From NCBI RefSeq assembly GCF_003576645.1, contig NC_044924.1, forward strand, positions 26,050,098 through 26,114,097: a DNA stretch of 64,000 bases, written 5' to 3'. The first letter of the stretch is position 1. Each line of letters opens with the position of its first letter. The translations under genes were made by a program, and so were the position numbers. The stretch comes from Ipomoea triloba (taxonomy: Eukaryota > Streptophyta > Magnoliopsida > Solanales > Convolvulaceae). The notes under the pieces were generated by a model that saw nothing but the letters and a program-made list of their open reading frames with translations, was not told the DNA's origin and did not search any database. Below, piece by piece: positions 46,800 to 59,460 of this stretch.

Positions 46800-47450
46800 T
46801 GAAGAGTGGCCGAGGTCGGGCCTCGGCCATGGGTGTGGCCGAGGTCGGCCTCGGCCATGGGTGCCGAGGTCGGCCACCTGCCATGGGTGTGTCCGAGGTC
46901 GGCCTCGGCCTTGAGTGTGGCCGAGGTCGGCCTCGGCCTTGGGTGTGGCCGAGGTCGGCCACGCCTTGATCCAGTTTCAATTTTTTTTTTTTACGTTTTT
47001 GCGTGCGAGCTCACCTCGACCGATCGAAGGTCCGATCAAAGGTCCGCTCTCCCGTCAGGTAGCTAGCAAGATCAGATCTCGTGCCGGCCTTAAGAGATTA
47101 GAGTGTGGTGTTTTTTGAATCCAAGACGTTTTTGCGTGCGAGCTCACCTCGACCGATCGAAGGTCGGATCAAAGATCCACTATCCCGTCAGGTAGCTAGC
47201 GAGATCAGATCTCGTGCCGGCCTTAAGAGATTAGAGTGTGGTGTTTTTTGAATCCAAGCTTTTGGCTGGGCTTAGAAAAACACTCTCCCGTTGGGTAGCT
47301 AGCGAGATCGGATCTCGTGCCAGCCCTAAGGGACTATAGTGTGGTGTTTTTGAAATCAAGCATCTGGCTTGACCCAGGAAAACACTCTCCTGTCAGGTAG
47401 CTAGCGAGATCGGATCTCGTGCCGGCCATAAGGGAATAGAGTTATTTTAT
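46800..47450. repeat. GC-rich tandem repeats after the 5' LTR
   Basis: 46800-46970 repeats 'tggccgaggtcggcctcggc' (palindromic GGCCGAGG). From 47000 to 47450, four ~110-130-bp units share 'ggtagctagcgagatcggat', 'ctcgtgccggcc' and 'agagtgtggtgtttttt'. The overlapping plus and minus ORFs are readings of these repeats. Confidence 0.85.
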
Positions 47451-47456
47451 TTGTTA

Positions 47457-48914
47457 TCATTGTGGCCGAGGTGCGGGACCTTGGTCACAGTGGCCGAGGT
47501 ACGGGGCCTCGACCATGGCCGAGGTGATGACCTCGGCTAAAATTAGCCGAGGTGAGGACCTCGGCAAAATGGCCGAGGTGATGACCTCGGCATATTTGGA
47601 CCTCGGCAAAATGGCCGAGGTGATGACCTCGGCATATTTATTGGTCGGCAAAATGGCCGAGGTGATGACCTCGGCATATTTATTGGTGACCAAAATGGCC
47701 GAGGTGATGACCTCGGCATATTTATTGGTGACTTTGCTCGGGGAGGTGACACCACTCACCGCTTGAGGAGGTGATGCTGCTTGAGGAGCAACGCCGCTTG
47801 AGGATGTGAAGTTGCTCGAGGAGGTGACACCACTCACCGCTCGAAGAGGTGATGCTGCTCGAGGTGGTGACTCTGCTCGAGGTGGTGACTCTGCTCGAGG
47901 TGGTGACGCCGCTCGAGCAGGTGACACTGCTCGAGGTGGTGACGCTGTTCGAGGTGGTGATGCTGCTCGCGGTGGTGACACTACTCGTGGAGGTGACGCC
48001 ACTTGAGGAGGTGACGCTGCGTGAGGAGTAGCGCCACTTGATGAGGTGACACCAGCTTGAAGAGGTGACACCCGCTTGATGAGGTGACGCTGCTTGAGAA
48101 GCAGCGCCACTTGATGAGGTGACACCAGCTTGAAGAGGTGACACCCGCTTGATGAGGTGACGCTGCTTGAGGAGCAGCGCCACCTGATGAGGTGGCCGAC
48201 TTCAAACCAAGTGTTGGCCGAGGTGGTGACACTGCTCGAGGTGGTGACGCCGCTCGAGCAGGTGACACTGCTCGAGGTGGTGACGCTGTTCGAGGTGGTG
48301 ATGCTGCTCGCGGTGGTGACACTACTCGTGGAGGTGACGCCACTTGAGGAGGTGACGCTGCGTGAGGAGTAGCGCCACTTGATGAGGTGACACCAGCTTG
48401 ATGAGGTGACACCCGCTTGATGAGGTGACGCTGCTTGAGAAGCAGCGCCACTTGATGAGGTGACACCAGCTTGATGAGGTGACACCCGCTTGATGAGGTG
48501 ACGCTGCTTGAGGAGCAGCGCCACTTGATGAGGTGACACCAGCTTGATGAGGTGGCACGAGGTGACGTCGCTCGTGGAGGTGACACCACTTGAGGTGTTG
48601 ACGTTGTTCGAGGTGGTAACACTACTCACCGCTTGAGGAGGTGACGCTGCTTGAGGAGCAACGCCGCTTGAGGAGGTGAAGTTGCTCAAGGAGGTGACAC
48701 CACTCACCGCTCGAAGAGGTGATGCTGCTCGAGGTGGTGACTCTGCTCGAGGTGGTGACGCCGCTCGAGCAGGTGACACTACTCGAGGTGGTGACGCTGT
48801 TCGAGGTGGTGATGCTGCTCGAGAAGTAGCGCTGCTCGAGGAGGTGACGCTGCTTGAGGAGCAGCAAGTAGTGTCACTTGAGAAGTCCACGGCTTGGATG
48901 GGAGTAGTGTTCAC
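47457..48914 (-). repeat. 15-bp-based tandem repeat block with a stopless frame
   Basis: 47515-47740 is a ~45-bp repeat ('gccgaggtgatgacctcggc'). From 47740 to 48870 the unit is a 15-mer of type GCTCGAGGTGGTGAC / GCTTGAGGAGGTGAC, arranged in larger duplicated blocks (compare 48005-48180 with 48360-48540). Because the unit length is a multiple of three, several frames stay open. One minus frame spans 485 residues of SPPRA and SSGVT repeats, and plus frames give ARGGD and LLEVVT. No protein domain appears, so I treat the frame as a by-product. Confidence 0.75.
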
Positions 48915-49455
48915 TTGATAACGTCACTGCTTGTAAGTCCACTGCTTGGATGGGAGCAGCGTTCACTAGGTAACACCACTGCTTGTAAGTCCACTAATGG
49001 GAGCAGCGTTCACTGGGTAGCGCCACTACTTACAAGAGGTGAACGTACAAGTGAAGGAGGCGGACGCACTTGAGGAGGAAGCGCCCATGGTTGTTGTTGA
49101 GTTGGCTACGGAGATCACCCTTGCGGTGATCTCCCACGAGGTTACTGTTGAGCTGACCACGAAGGTCACCCGAGGGGTGACCATTGTTCACTCGATAAGA
49201 ACCATGAGAGCTGCTGGATCCGTGGTGACCATTGTTCACTCGATGAGAACCATGGGAGCTGGATCTGGATTGCACCATCGACAGTGATGAGATGAGCTAG
49301 GTGTTTTGTGATTTGTGAAAAGTGTGGCTTGATGAGCAAGAGGCGAACGCCACTTGATGAGCATGACACTGCTTGAAGAAGGCGATGCCATAGAAGTGTT
49401 TATGATGTGTGAAGTTTGCCTGAGATATGATCTCGGCTCTCAATGAAAGCACCAA
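48915..49455. other. Interior tail of the LTR element
   Basis: Contains a ~55-bp duplication ('gtccactgcttggatgggag') and, on the plus strand, a short frame (49039-49284) rich in E, V and T that I do not recognise. Confidence 0.4.
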
Positions 49456-49860
49456 TGACGGTAATAATGTGTTTACCGGTATATTATTTGAGTATTTGAA
49501 TGTTTGAATACAGTATTGAGCGTAGTGCTCAGTGTACAAGTGAGTTCAGTATGTATTGTCTAAGTTCCCGTGTCCTCCTTTCAACAAGTGTTGTGAGCCT
49601 TTTTATCTCTTTTAGCTCAGTAACAGAGCGTTAATGCCAAGGGCTGAGAAGCCGTTGAGCATTAATGCCTTGAGCTGAACGTTGGGTGTCAATGCTGAGG
49701 AGCTTGAACGTTGAGGAGCTGAACGTTGGTCATCAATGCTGAGGAGCTGAACATTGATGCTGAGGAGTGAGGTGTCTTGGGTAGTTTGAACGGCAACTGT
49801 CTTGGACAAGGTCTTGCCAATGGTTCTGGGTCGGGTGCTGCTAGCCTGATTACTCTGTCA
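49456..49860. repeat. 3' LTR
   Basis: Copy of 46285-46697, followed by the second target copy GGTGC at 49861-49865. Confidence 0.88.
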
Positions 49861-50753
49861 GGTGCGTCTCATTGCTTGGGGTGTCAACCGGATGGCTTCT
49901 CCCTTACAAAAGGCAGAGCTCTGCATAGGGGGAAGTTGGGGGACACCTTTAAGGGTGAGGGCACTTTAGTGGTTGATAGGTGGATAAGGGGCATCGGTCC
50001 CACACTTTGTATGGGGCAATGTTCCATTTTGATGTTCTAGATTTTGCATGTGAATAGACTGTGGAAGGGTGGAAGGGAACCCATAGAATTGTAAAAGCTT
50101 GTGGTAAGTGATGCTTTTGATAGCTTGTTTTGATTGAAAGGATAATTTGTACTTGGCGAATTAGCTAGGCTTGATTGATGTAGGCAACTTTGCCACTCTT
50201 TGTGATAGGGCCACTTTTGGGTCCATGTATGAGATATTGTTTTGAGATGATATAAAATGACAAGGTTGTTAAAAAAAAATCTATATATTGGAGAAATAAG
50301 GGGTTTTTTTTTTAATCAAAATACCTTTATACATTAAGAAACTTCATTAACAAGTGATGACTGATACAATTCATTTAATATCAAGATTTTTCCACGAACA
50401 AAGAACCATTTTCTCAATGGAGTCGTTATCAATGGTTTATCATATGTAGAGTTGGATTTATTCTATAATTAGAAACTCTTCATTATTATTTCTTAAAATT
50501 AGACATTACATTCTTTCTCATTTAGACTCCTTAACATTGTACTCAATTTTCCTCTGTCATACAGAGTTCTTGACAAGTAGATTTTCTATGTAATTGATAA
50601 GAATTCCGGAGTAAAATTCAAGAATACAATAATTGTCAACACAAAAGTAAAAACATTAATAAATACCATCATTCAGTGAACTTTCCCTATCCAAACATTT
50701 TGTTTCAAATTTCTTAAAAGAGTCTTGCATTGGCTTTCATGTTGGGAAACATC

Positions 50754-52017
50754 TCATGGTATGATAGCTCTTTCAGCATGTGCTGCATCGAAATTAAAAC
50801 AACAAAAACTTGTTCATATATTCCATTTTCCAAATATTTAATAACTTATTGGGAAACATCAGATGGTATAAACTTCATCGACAAAGTAAATAATCTTGAC
50901 ACATGTTAAGCCATCCACACCCATGAAAATTTGGGTATTGCAAAAGTATGTGGAAAAAGAAAAAATTAATAACTGCCATATATGTGGCTACAAGTCTTTT
51001 TTTTAAATGAAATTTCTTAATCATTACTTTTATTTGTTTTAATTATTTATTTATAATACTTTATTGGTACATAATAATTTATTAATATGTTAATTTGATA
51101 GTGGAGTTAGTTTTGAAAGATGATAGAGAATTGAATGGATGAAGAGTGAATAGTGAATAATTGCAAATTTTGTGATGTGGCATTTTGAAAGTGAGAAAAG
51201 ATTGAATGAGTGCGGATAGCCTTAGGTTCGTGTCTAGGGAGGGGACATGGACCAATGCAGAAAATAGACAATATTAGATGCACACAAAATATTACATATG
51301 TTTTTATTATGTAGATTCGTTTGATTAATTTAGTAATTCATCATATTCTCTTGTACGTGAAAAATTAACTAGTTTTTCGCATGTAATTTCTTTTCATTTG
51401 AAATGCCAACAAAAAATAAAAAAAGAACAAAAAAATATTTTGACTTTTTTAAATTCATAAATCTGTACCTGGAGTGGTTGAAGGCTTATCATGATCACTT
51501 TCTTCATTAGAATTTTGAATAACACCACAGTCCCACACTTTCTCCAGTCCATCTTTGTTAAAAATTTTAACATCAAAGTGCATGTCTCCAAGATATGTAT
51601 AGAATACAACTTCACCAATGTCAAGATCGTTGTCTTCATAAATTGTCTCCCAACCGTCGCTAAAAAATGTGCCATCTTTCTCTGTTCGTACGTGAACCCT
51701 CCATTCGTGACCTGACGGTCGCCTCAAGGTTGCAATCTCACCTAACCATTTCCCCAAGAGCTTAACAAACTGTGTTGGAATCAGCTTCAAAATGGCAAAA
51801 ACAATGAAAAAGTTACTGTTAATTAAATAAATTTGTTGTATGGATATTTATTTTTTCTATTTTATTTGTTGTCATGATAAAATTATATAATGACATAAAG
51901 TGAATAGATACACATTACAAATACATATCAAACCACAAATAACCAAATAGAAATAATGTACCGTGCAAACCAACAATAACAATATCGCGTAGAAAAAATA
52001 AATAAATAAATAAATAA

Positions 52018-52072
<55 letters not shown>

Positions 52073-53041
52073 AATACATAGGATAGTTGTAGAAAGAACC
52101 AATCCTAGGCCACAACTCAAACTTTTCTACAATAATAGTAGCCCAAAATGTTAAAACCTTTTTGAACATCTTAAATATATGTCACCCAACCCAGTCCTCC
52201 TATAACCCTCTCTTAAAATAAATTTATCATCACCCTAAAATGCTAATCCAGTCCCAAAACAAATACCATTTATGATCCATTCAATGGTTCAAGTAACATT
52301 TGCATCCTCCATGGCTACTAGTTAGATTTGTAACCTAAAACAAACATTGTTCGACACTACTTCCTTCGACTTCATCCCGAGCTAATCCCTATTATTCTAG
52401 ATCAATGACTTCAACACCAAAACTAAGAGATCTTCCTCTTGAACAACAATACTGAGTATAAATTCAACAAGGTACCACTAATCCTCCATAACAACCAATA
52501 AATCAAAAAAAAAAAAAAAAAAGAGTGAAAACTCAGCAATGATTCTCTAGCCCTTCCAGACCATCACTAAATCTTCAACTCAAAACCACATATGTCAACA
52601 CCACATTCTTAAACTTTAACCCTAACCTCTAAAATCCTAGATCTACCACTTCACAAAGAAAAAAATTAGGTGAAAACTTGACAAAATTTCTCTAGTACAC
52701 GATGACTACCATAAGATCTCCAAACAAAAATCCATCGATTCAAACACAACGTATTCCAACTTGAACCCTACTATATACCATGATAGATATACCCCTTAAC
52801 TACCAAAATCAAATGAAAACTTAATAAAGAATCATTATGACAGTTGTACTTTTTTATGAAAAATGAAATTAAAGAAGAATGTTGTGAATGATTCATATAT
52901 AATTACCTTTTTCTCCTTGTCGTCAATACCTATCGTTTGAGAGATATGAAAATCATGAACTTCAAAACTACCATAAGGGATTTTGATCTTTCTGTTGCTT
53001 GAAGATTGACTTTCCGCTTGATCCTTAATTAGGTTTTCCAT
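50754..53041 (-). CDS. B3-domain (REM-like) DNA-binding protein, copy F (type II)
   Basis: Exon 1 (53041-52907) reads MENLIKDQAESQSSSNRK, KIPYGSFEVHDFHISQTIG and IDDKEKK. Exon 2 (51784-51469) reads LIPTQFVKLLGKWLGEIATL, WRVHVRTEKDGTFFSDGWET, IYEDNDLDIGEVVFY and GDMHFDVKIFNKDG, with donor GTACAG in place of GTACAC. The possible exon 3 is 50782-50754. All frames are open. Unlike D and E it keeps the single-copy upstream region, with TATA and leader donor (54096-54175), so it is the type II copy best placed for expression. Confidence 0.73.
51997..52062. repeat. (AAAT)n(TA)n microsatellite in intron 1 of copy F
   Basis: Roughly six AAAT units and about twenty TA units. Confidence 0.9.
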
Positions 53042-54095
53042 TTTCTCCCTCTTACACGCTTTGATAAACCACAATAAAATAAAATCAAATAAACAATAAT
53101 AAAGTGTTTCTAGGATTCTTAATTTAGGTGTGTGTAGATATATAGTGGCGGAACCAAGGCAAGTGGAGGCGACCCAAGCCCATTTAAAATTATTAGTTTA
53201 AAAAATGTATCGAGTGATAGGTTTAAAAGAGATTTTTGATATTTTTATGGCTAAAATGGAAATTTTTTAAAGATTCAGAACCGGAAGAGAAACAAATAAA
53301 GTTGGCGATTAAAAGCAAAATTTCTACTAAAATTTTGTGACTAAAACGTTCAATAAACCCCCAATATTTATATGAGAGGGTTTTGTTCGGTGATTGGATA
53401 AAATTGGAATTTCAAATAGGTTGACATTTATTAGCTAATTACTTATTACTAAAAGATCTTTTATTATAATTCGGCATATTTGGCAATAATAATTTCTTTC
53501 TTAAATTAAACAAATGACAATGAAAAAGATAAAACTATTGTTTGATAAGTGATACTGTTGGCAATTTGACATAGATAATGAAATAAAGGAAAATTGCACT
53601 TTTAGTCATTTAGGCTTGAAGATTGACTTTTTCCTTGATTGTCAGTGAGATTTTCTATTTTCTACTTATTAGTTATTACACCGTAACATAGACCACAATA
53701 AAACAAAAACAAAAAAAATATATAGTGTTTGTACGACTCTTAATTTATGTCTTTGTAAATTATTTAGGGAAATTAGGGAAAATTTTTTTTTAGAGAAATT
53801 AGGACAATTTTTTTTTTTTAGGGAAATTAGGGCAAATAACATTTAGCCAAGTAGAAGCTACAAACTACAAACTCTTCCTCTACATCCTTCATCTTGCTTC
53901 TCCCAACCAAAGCATAGCAACAACTTCACCATTTTATCTCAGAAACACAACAAAGAACCCACATAAATACATCATTTCAATATCATATACTAGAGGATGG
54001 AATGGGGGAAAGGAAGAATAAAGTTACAAGTCTTGCGCCTAGGGTTTGGAGAAGAGAAGCTCAAATCTAGAAGAAAAATTTAGAGGGAGAGACTT
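53042..54095. other. Upstream region of B3 copy F
   Basis: Aligns with the upstream regions of units A, B and C but is more diverged. AT-rich, with no recognisable gene. Confidence 0.45.
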
Positions 54096-54175
54096 ACGTG
54101 AGAGAAGGAGAGGAATTGTGGGCTGCAAATTGAGAACGAAAATGACGAAGACATGAGTAATGCTATTTATATAAG
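54096..54175 (-). promoter_or_regulatory. Putative TATA promoter and leader exon of copy F
   Basis: Minus strand TTATATAAATAG at about 54174-54163 and intact donor CAC|GTAAGT at 54097-54096. Confidence 0.4.
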
Positions 54176-54318
54176 TAGGGTTTTTTAGGGTAAAATTGTA
54201 ATTATTAAAATTTAGGGTAAAAAATACTGGTTAGAGATTTGGACTCATGATAAATTATTAGACTTAGGAATATAAAATATATTTGGCCTCAAACTTTGAT
54301 AGAGTATTATAGCCGGTT

Positions 54319-54657
54319 GTTATGCCATGGACCCTGGTCCACCTTCTAAAATTGTGAACATAGAGTTCTATAATTGTAAACATAGAGTTCACAATTACAA
54401 AACTCTATATCCACAATTACATAACTTTATATTAACAATTTCAAACTTTGTATTCAACAGTATATCACAATTTTTTAATTTCTATAACAAAATTGTGAAT
54501 ATAGAGTTCAAAAATTGTGAATATTGATTATGTAATTTTGTATATTGAGATCTAAAATTGTGAATATAGAATTCTAAAATTGTGAACATAGAGTTCTAAA
54601 ATTGTGAGTATGGACACGGGTCCACCTTGCAAGGTGGACCTGGATCAATAGCATAAT
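54319..54657. mobile_element. Foldback/MITE-like element, copy F
   Basis: Left end 'tatgccatggaccc' and right end 'aatagcataat', with internal 'aattgtgaatatagagtt' units and a palindrome 'gtccaccttgcaaggtggac' on the right side. Confidence 0.55.
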
Positions 54658-55439
54658 TTGCGGATGTTAGCAGGTTCCTATCAGATAGATTATTTTGGAT
54701 AGAAAATTTTTTGATCATAAAATAGTTTATTTAAAACCTAAAACAAAATAATTGATTTTAATAGCATTTAACCTAAAAATATTTATGATTGAAAATGGAA
54801 TTTTAATTTTGTAAGTATTTGTATTAAAATAATATCGTTTGGAAATATTTTGTAAGTATTTGTATTAAGGCTGAGAACCCAAAGAGAAATAAATTAATGA
54901 TAACAATTAAAATATAAATTCCTACAATAATTGATAAAGTGACCAAAAAGTGAAATATTTATATGGGAGACTTTAATTTTGTTCATTGATTGGATTAATC
55001 TGAATTTGAAATAGGTTCATAATTATTAGCTAATTCTCTATTGCCAATAGAAATTTAAAAAAAAAATTGTTGAAAAAAAATAATTCTTAAATTAAGTAAA
55101 TAACAATGAAAAAGATTAAATAAATGTTTGATAAAATTGCAATAGTACTCTCTAGTCTCTAATCAATCACCATGGTACTCTCTAGTCCTCCACAACAACA
55201 ATGAAATCTACTAAAATCCAAAATCAACATCTTTATACACTTTTAATACTATTGGTGATATTCTAATACTTTACCGTGCACGTTTTAACAATATAATGTG
55301 CATTTATTTTTAAATATTGAGAAGAGCAATTTACAATGTTAACAGCTACACAGTAAACTTGACGAAAATGCTATCATCCGTTCAATTTTTTTAATTGTAA
55401 AGTTGATATTGGTTCATAGTTTTAGGTGTTCTCATTTGA
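54658..55439. other. Right flank of unit F
   Basis: Aligns with 8170-8440 plus 9060-9375 and with 17358-17978 to about 55175. The remaining AT-rich text to 55439 shows nothing recognisable. Confidence 0.45.
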
Positions 55440-56180
<741 letters not shown>

Positions 56181-56181
56181 G

Positions 56182-56330
<149 letters not shown>

Positions 56331-56345
56331 ACAAATAAAGTATTT

Positions 56346-57704
56346 TTATCACTTTCTTCATTAGAATTTTGAATAACATCAAAGTCCCACATCTTCTCCT
56401 GTCCATCTTTCTTAAAAATGTAACATCAAAGTGCATGCCTCCAACATATGTATACAATACTAATGTCAAGACCATTATGTTTATAAAATGTCTCCCAATG
56501 GTTACTAAAAAATGTGCATGTGCATATGTGAACCCTCCATTGGGGACCTGATGGTCAGCTCAAGGTTGCAATCTCACCTAACAACTTTCCCAAGTGCTTG
56601 ACAAACATCGGTGGAATCAACTTCAAAATGACAAAACAATGAAAAAGTTACTGCTAATTAAACAAGTTTGTTGTTTGAATATTTCTTTTTTCTATTTTTT
56701 TTGTTGACATGTTAAAATTTTATAATGACATAAATTGAATACATACACATTAAAAATAAATATCAAACCAAAAATAACCAAACAGAAATGATATAGCATG
56801 CAACCCGACAATAAAAGTATCTTGTAGAATAAATAACAACAATATAAATACGAGGTAGAAAGAACAGACTCTAAGCCACAACTCAAACTTTTCTACAACA
56901 AAAATAGTACAAAATGTTAGAAACCATTTTGAATATCTTCAATATAGGTCACCCAATGCACTCCTCCTACAACCCTCTCTTAAAAATAAAATTTTCATCA
57001 CCCTAAAATGCTAATCTAGTCCCAAAACAACTACCCTTTACGATCCCTTCAATGGTTCAAGTAACCTAATCCATGTTATCCTAGATCAATGACTTCAACA
57101 CCAAAACTAAAAGATCTATCTTTTTAACAACAATATTGAGTATAAATTCAAAAATGTATCACTAATGCTCCATGACAACAAATAGATCGATCTATAATCC
57201 AAAATCCACATCTTTTAACACCATATATCCTAAAACTTTTACCCTATTCACTATCATCTTAGATGTATCACACCACAAAAAAAAAAAAAACAAAACAAAA
57301 AAAAAAACAAAACAAAACAAAACAAAAATTAGTGAAAATTAGACAATGCTTCTCTAGTCCTTCATGACCATCACTAAATCATCAACTCAAAACCACAAAA
57401 ACTAAGTGAAAACTTGATAAAGTTTCTCTAGTCCCGGATGACCACCAAAATATCTACAAAGAAAAATGCACTTATTCAAAATCAAATGAAAACTCGATAA
57501 AGAATCTTTATTACAATAGTTGTTTTTTATGAAAAAAGGATATTAAAGACGAATGTTATGAATGATTCATATATAATTAACTTTTTCTCCTTGTCGTCAT
57601 TCCCTATAGTTTGAGAGATCATGTACTTCAAAAGTATAAGTGGGTTTGATCTTCTTGTTGCTTGAAGATTGACCATCCCCTTGATCCTTAGTTAGCTTTT
57701 CCAT
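56346..57704 (-). pseudogene. B3-domain gene relic, copy G
   Basis: Exon 1 (57704-57581) starts MEKLTKDQGDGQSSSNKK but has an 8-nt deletion after ...EVHD that shifts the frame into a stop. Its donor is TTAATT instead of GTAATT. Exon 2 remnants (about 56615-56346) show PPMFVKHLGKLLGEIATL, then frame breaks and stops before VGGMHFDV and a second shift. The end of exon 2 and everything downstream are replaced by the AT microsatellite. Intron 1 keeps the extra sequence typical of type II, while the exon 1 text is closer to type I, so G may be an early branch. It is non-functional. Confidence 0.82.
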
Positions 57705-58591
57705 TTCCTCCTTCTTACAGGCTGTCATAGACCACAATAAAATAGAATAAAATAAATAATAAATTGCTTGTACGATTCTTAATTTTGGTGTGTGTAGATA
57801 TATAGTGGCGGATCCAAGACAAGTGGAGGTGACCCAAACTAGGCATGTGCATCAGTCATATACGGGCGGATCAGATTTCTTAATCGGCCATCCGATCAGT
57901 TTCTACCTTAAATTTTTGTCACCTGCCCCTTTAATTTTTTTTATGTTATACCCAATCGGATATTCAATTTGGATTACGATTACCCAGTTTCAGGTTTCGG
58001 TTTGTATTTGGATATTATTAAAGTAATTATAGAATAATTTTTTTTTAAAAAAAAAGGTAATAAAAAACCAAAACAAAATACTATTTTACTTTACAAATAC
58101 ACTAGCATAGAGCAATTCGGCCTATTCTAGTGAAAATAAGTAAATAAGTAACATTAAAGTTAGAACTTGCAATCATAGCAAATACAATTACACAAATTTA
58201 CCACTTATAAACAAAAACATATAACAATTTTACAACAAGAATCTAAGTTTACTTCAACAAAATATTAAGTTAAACTCCAGTCTTAAGTGAGTTAAGTCTT
58301 TCAGTAGTCAACAATCAACATGCAGCAGCAAGCTAGCAGTCAGCAGTTCTACACCTAACACTATTCTTCTTCCTGTTAATATGAAAACTTAAAACAATAT
58401 TAGGCAAGTGTAAATAAGGAATATTTGCTAGATGTCCTTAGAAAATTGTCCACCTAGAAGGGATCTAAAACCTAGGACAAGAAACAAGAATAAACCTCTT
58501 GAACCCCTAGCACTCAGCAAACCTAAAAAGGGAGCTCTTCTATGATTATCATATCACATAAGGCCCTCCTAATGGCCTCTTAATTGAAGAC

Positions 58592-58875
58592 TCATGTACC
58601 CAAAACTCCCGCAATAGCCTCTATTCCAGAGGTTGAAACAGTATTGAATGTGAGTAGGGACTGCCTTGTATCCTTTGAATGAGGATTTTTAAGGCAACCC
58701 AGATTACTCAAAGATGATTTGCCATGTTTTTTAGATTCACAGGCAAACAGTTTTGTATAGTAAATGCACTTACCTTTAATCACTTTCCCCTCAAAATCTA
58801 GGATCTTTTCAATGTGATCCCAGACTTTGGATCTAGACTCAATTTCCTTCATCTTCTTAGCGGCAAGAACAGTAT
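58592..58875 (-). pseudogene. BED zinc-finger fragment of a hAT transposase (RICESLEEPER-like)
   Basis: The minus strand reads RSKVWDHIEKI, DFEGKVIKGKCIYYTKLFAC, ESKKHGKSSLSN, GCLKNPHSKDTRQSLLTF. This is the N-terminal BED domain of hAT transposase-like proteins. The second cysteine of the CxxC pair is tyrosine (CIYY), and the usual histidine-bearing LRNHxxxC segment is shortened to LSNLGC, so zinc binding is probably lost. The frame ends at 58592 with no catalytic domain. Just upstream in the gene (plus coordinate 58884) a MITE has inserted. Confidence 0.75.
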
Positions 58876-58883
58876 GGAGTTAC

Positions 58884-59259
58884 TGTTGCAAAAATCCCGT
58901 CAATGCGCCGATTAATCCCAGCCTAGGCGCTAGGCCCTAGTCGACCGCCTAGCGTATCACCTTAAATGGTGGTTTACGCAGCTAGCCGGCTAGGCGACCG
59001 TCTAGGCCGCATAAGTTCCGCCTAGACCTCTTAGGCGCCGACTAGACCTCCTAGGCACCGACTAGGCCGCCTAGTCAGCCAATTAACTATTGTTCTTCTC
59101 TTTTTAATGGGTTATTTCACTCAAAACAACATTGTTTTGAGCAAAGTAACCCTAAATTGTACAAATTCTAGATGGTTTTAGGTGAATATTTAATCACCAC
59201 CTAGGCGTCCTAGACGCTAGGCGCTCCCCAAGTGCCTAGCGATTTTTTTAACCATGGTA
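58884..59259. mobile_element. hAT-type MITE with CTAGGCG motifs
   Basis: 376 bp flanked by an 8-bp duplication with one mismatch (GGAGTTAC 58876-58883, GGAGTGAC 59260-59267). The ends TGTTGCAAAAATCCCG and GCGATTTTTTTAACCATGGTA are imperfect inverted repeats. Inside are many CTAGGCG/CGCCTAG motifs in both orientations, a GC-rich block in AT-rich surroundings. An 8-bp target duplication is typical of hAT elements. No coding capacity. Confidence 0.68.
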
Positions 59260-59460
59260 GGAGTGACCATAGGCTATTGAGTATCTATCTCAATGCCTTG
59301 GATTTGTACTCCTTATTCATCAACTATTGAGGTTCGAAAAGGTCCAGCCACACTGATGCTTTGATTGCTCTCATCTATAAGAAAGGGCAATTGTGTATCA
59401 GAGTTATAGTATAATAGATTAACAGATTAACAGTAAAAGGCTTCCACCACATAAAGATTA

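Larger units (their letters stand above)
46285..49860. mobile_element. Non-autonomous LTR retroelement with repeat-rich interior
   Basis: Two near-identical LTRs start TGACGGTAATAATG and end TTACTCTGTCA. They lie at 46285-46697 (413 bp) and 49456-49860 (405 bp; an 8-bp insertion near 46580 explains the difference), flanked by the 5-bp duplication GGTGC. No gag, protease or polymerase domain is present. The sequence after the 5' LTR (CCAGTCCCCCCAC) is not a primer site I recognise, and no clear purine tract precedes the 3' LTR. The interior is GC-rich tandem repeats, so mobilisation would require proteins from another element (LARD/TR-GAG-like class). Confidence 0.88.
45709..50277 (+). mobile_element. 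Poly-A retroelement (LINE-like or retrocopy) hosting an LTR element
   Basis: Flanked by the 14-bp duplication AATCTATATATTGG (45695-45708 and 50278-50291) and ending in an A tract, the hallmarks of target-primed reverse transcription. Without the nested LTR element (46285-49865) the host is about 990 bp. The unoccupied target is seen at 21991. The host holds no recognisable reverse transcriptase or endonuclease. Its 3' end reads 'gatataaaatgacaaggttg' before the A run. It contains a G14 run near 45937. Whether it is a 5'-truncated LINE or a processed transcript is unclear. Confidence 0.72.
57840..59460. mobile_element. Degenerate hAT transposon relic
   Basis: The left end TAGGCATGTGCATC interrupts the conserved 'gacccaa' text of the B3 upstream region and resembles hAT termini. 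A hAT-type BED zinc-finger remnant lies inside on the minus strand (58592-58852). No matching right terminus or 8-bp duplication was found, and the DDE/dimerisation regions are missing, so the element is incomplete. Confidence 0.5.

Noticed and set aside
46769..47118. Overlapping ORFs in the GGCCGAGG region
   Set aside because: They are palindromic repeat readings on both strands with no family resemblance.
47457..48914. 485-residue minus-strand ORF and several overlapping frames
   Set aside because: They consist only of translated 15-bp repeats inside an LTR element. Several frames on both strands are equally open, and no domain or start context is present.
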